This document shows positions 4,445 through 5,125 of a stretch of DNA of 5,125 nt, one piece after another. A model generated the notes under the pieces. That model was not told the DNA's origin, did no database searches, and was given only the letters and a program-made list of their open reading frames with translations. The stretch lies in the NCBI GenBank assembly GCA_022866585.1, contig JALHUP010000452.1, positions 1-5,125 of the forward strand, in the 5' to 3' direction. Position 1 is the stretch's first letter; the number at the start of each line of letters is the position of its first letter. A program made the translations under genes and the position numbers. The DNA is from Candidatus Zixiibacteriota bacterium (lineage in GTDB: Bacteria; Zixibacteria; MSB-5A5; SM1-73).

Positions 4445-5125
4445 ATGGATAAAGAATCAGCCAAAAACAAACAAAAGCCGAAAGCATTGGTCACTGGAGC
4501 AAATGGCTTCGTAGGAAGCCATCTGGTGGAAAAACTTCTTTCCATAGGTTATCAGGTGACGTGTCTGGTCAGGAAAACAAGTAACCTAAGATGGCTTTCC
4601 GGACTCAAGGTGGAATATGTTTATGCTGACATAAGTGAGAGGGAGTCGCTGTCCCGCGAAGCGGGATCCTTCGGAAAAAATGTTTTAAAAGATGTTGACT
4701 TTATCTTTCACGTTGCCGGGCTAACCAAAGCCAAGACGGAAGAGGAATACTCTAAGGCAAATTATGAGGGGACTAAAAACTTGCTTGAAGCCTGTGTTAA
4801 AGATAATCCACAGATCAAAAGATTTGTATACATAAGCAGTCAGGCGGCGGTGGGACCAGGCAAAGATGACCGACCTTTGGATGAGACGGCACCCTGTAAC
4901 CCCATCACCGATTATGGAAAAAGCAAACTGGAAGGGGAAAAAATTGTTTTGGAATATTCCTCCAAATTGCCCGTGACTGTCATTCGTCCTCCCGCAGTCT
5001 ATGGTCCCAGAGATTCAGATATCTTGTCCTTTTTTAAAGTTGCGAACAAAGGATTTAAGACCTTATTCGGAAAAGGAGAAAGTTATTTGAGTCTGTGCTA
5101 TATTGAAGACCTTGTCGATGGGATA
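4445..5125 (+). CDS. Extended SDR, NAD-dependent epimerase/dehydratase-like protein (5' part)
   Basis: 227 codons are visible and the gene runs off the right edge; the family is usually 300-340 residues. It is an NAD(P)-binding oxidoreductase, probably cytoplasmic. The Rossmann motif is TGANGFVG (17-24). The acidic residue in ADIS (62) and the HVAG motif (89-92) follow. The SSQAAVG segment (131-137) supplies the catalytic serine region, and Y157/K161 in DYGKSK form the YxxxK pair. RPPAVYGPRD (181-190) and the YIEDLVDGI segment (219-227) are typical of sugar-nucleotide epimerases and dihydroflavonol-reductase-like SDRs. The latter group fits best by overall feel (KTSNLRWL, VDFIFHVAG). The substrate cannot be assigned. 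The start follows a weak GAGAAG site (4433-4438), leaving 13 residues before the first strand. Residues 70-77 (SREAGSFG) are encoded by a palindromic element and appear to be an in-frame insertion between the DISERESL and KNVLKDVDF segments. Confidence 0.9.
   Translation, partial: MDKESAKNKQKPKALVTGANGFVGSHLVEKLLSIGYQVTCLVRKTSNLRWLSGLKVEYVYADISERESLSREAGSFGKNVLKDVDFIFHVAGLTKAKTEEEYSKANYEGTKNLLEACVKDNPQIKRFVYISSQAAVGPGKDDRPLDETAPCNPITDYGKSKLEGEKIVLEYSSKLPVTVIRPPAVYGPRDSDILSFFKVANKGFKTLFGKGESYLSLCYIEDLVDGI
4652..4675. repeat. Double-hairpin element, shortened copy 3, in frame inside the SDR gene
   Basis: TCCCGC-GAA-GCGGGA (4652-4666) abuts a shortened second hairpin, TCC-TTC-GGA (4667-4675). 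Layout, T/A closing pairs, 3-nt loops, the ATCC junction, the GGA end and the following A run all match the other two copies. It occupies exactly eight codons (residues 70-77) with no stop and the same codon phase as the mtaB copy. The stem sequence is different, so relatedness rests on architecture more than on base identity. Confidence 0.6.

Overview
The window looks like a chromosomal segment of a Gram-negative-type bacterium, possibly from a poorly characterised lineage. The evidence is a six-domain ribosomal protein S1 placed just downstream of ispH, standard genetic code and ribosome binding sites, moderate GC, and many short dispersed palindromes. I cannot name the phylum from the sequence. 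All recognisable genes are on the + strand.

Layout. Positions 1-103 hold the last 33 codons of ispH (isoprenoid synthesis). After 71 bases comes a 735-residue ribosomal protein S1 (175-2382), with six S1 domains between a long basic N-terminal tail and a long acidic C-terminal tail. An intrinsic-type terminator (2405-2457) follows. Next is a leader carrying a REP-like palindrome, then mtaB (2641-3972), a radical-SAM tRNA methylthiotransferase. The stretch 3973-4444 has no credible gene and is filled with small inverted and direct repeats. A sigma70-like promoter (4389-4417) then precedes an extended SDR / NAD-dependent epimerase-dehydratase-like gene that starts at 4445 and runs off the window.

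S1 and MtaB both serve translation: mRNA recruitment to the 30S subunit, and t6A37 thiomethylation of tRNA. A terminator separates them, so they are probably separate transcription units. The SDR gene has its own promoter and its substrate is unknown.

The most unusual signal is a family of 24-30 nt double-hairpin elements: two abutting stem-loops, each with a 3-nt loop, opening with T and closing with A. There are three copies. One is intergenic (4103-4132). One sits in frame inside mtaB (3241-3270, residues 201-210). A shortened one sits in frame inside the SDR gene (4652-4675, residues 70-77). In both proteins, removing the element restores what looks like normal family spacing. The mtaB and intergenic copies differ by two compensatory base-pair changes. 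This resembles in principle the Rickettsia palindromic elements and the mitochondrial double-hairpin elements, but the copies are much shorter than the Rickettsia ones. Whether this family is already described cannot be decided from the window alone.
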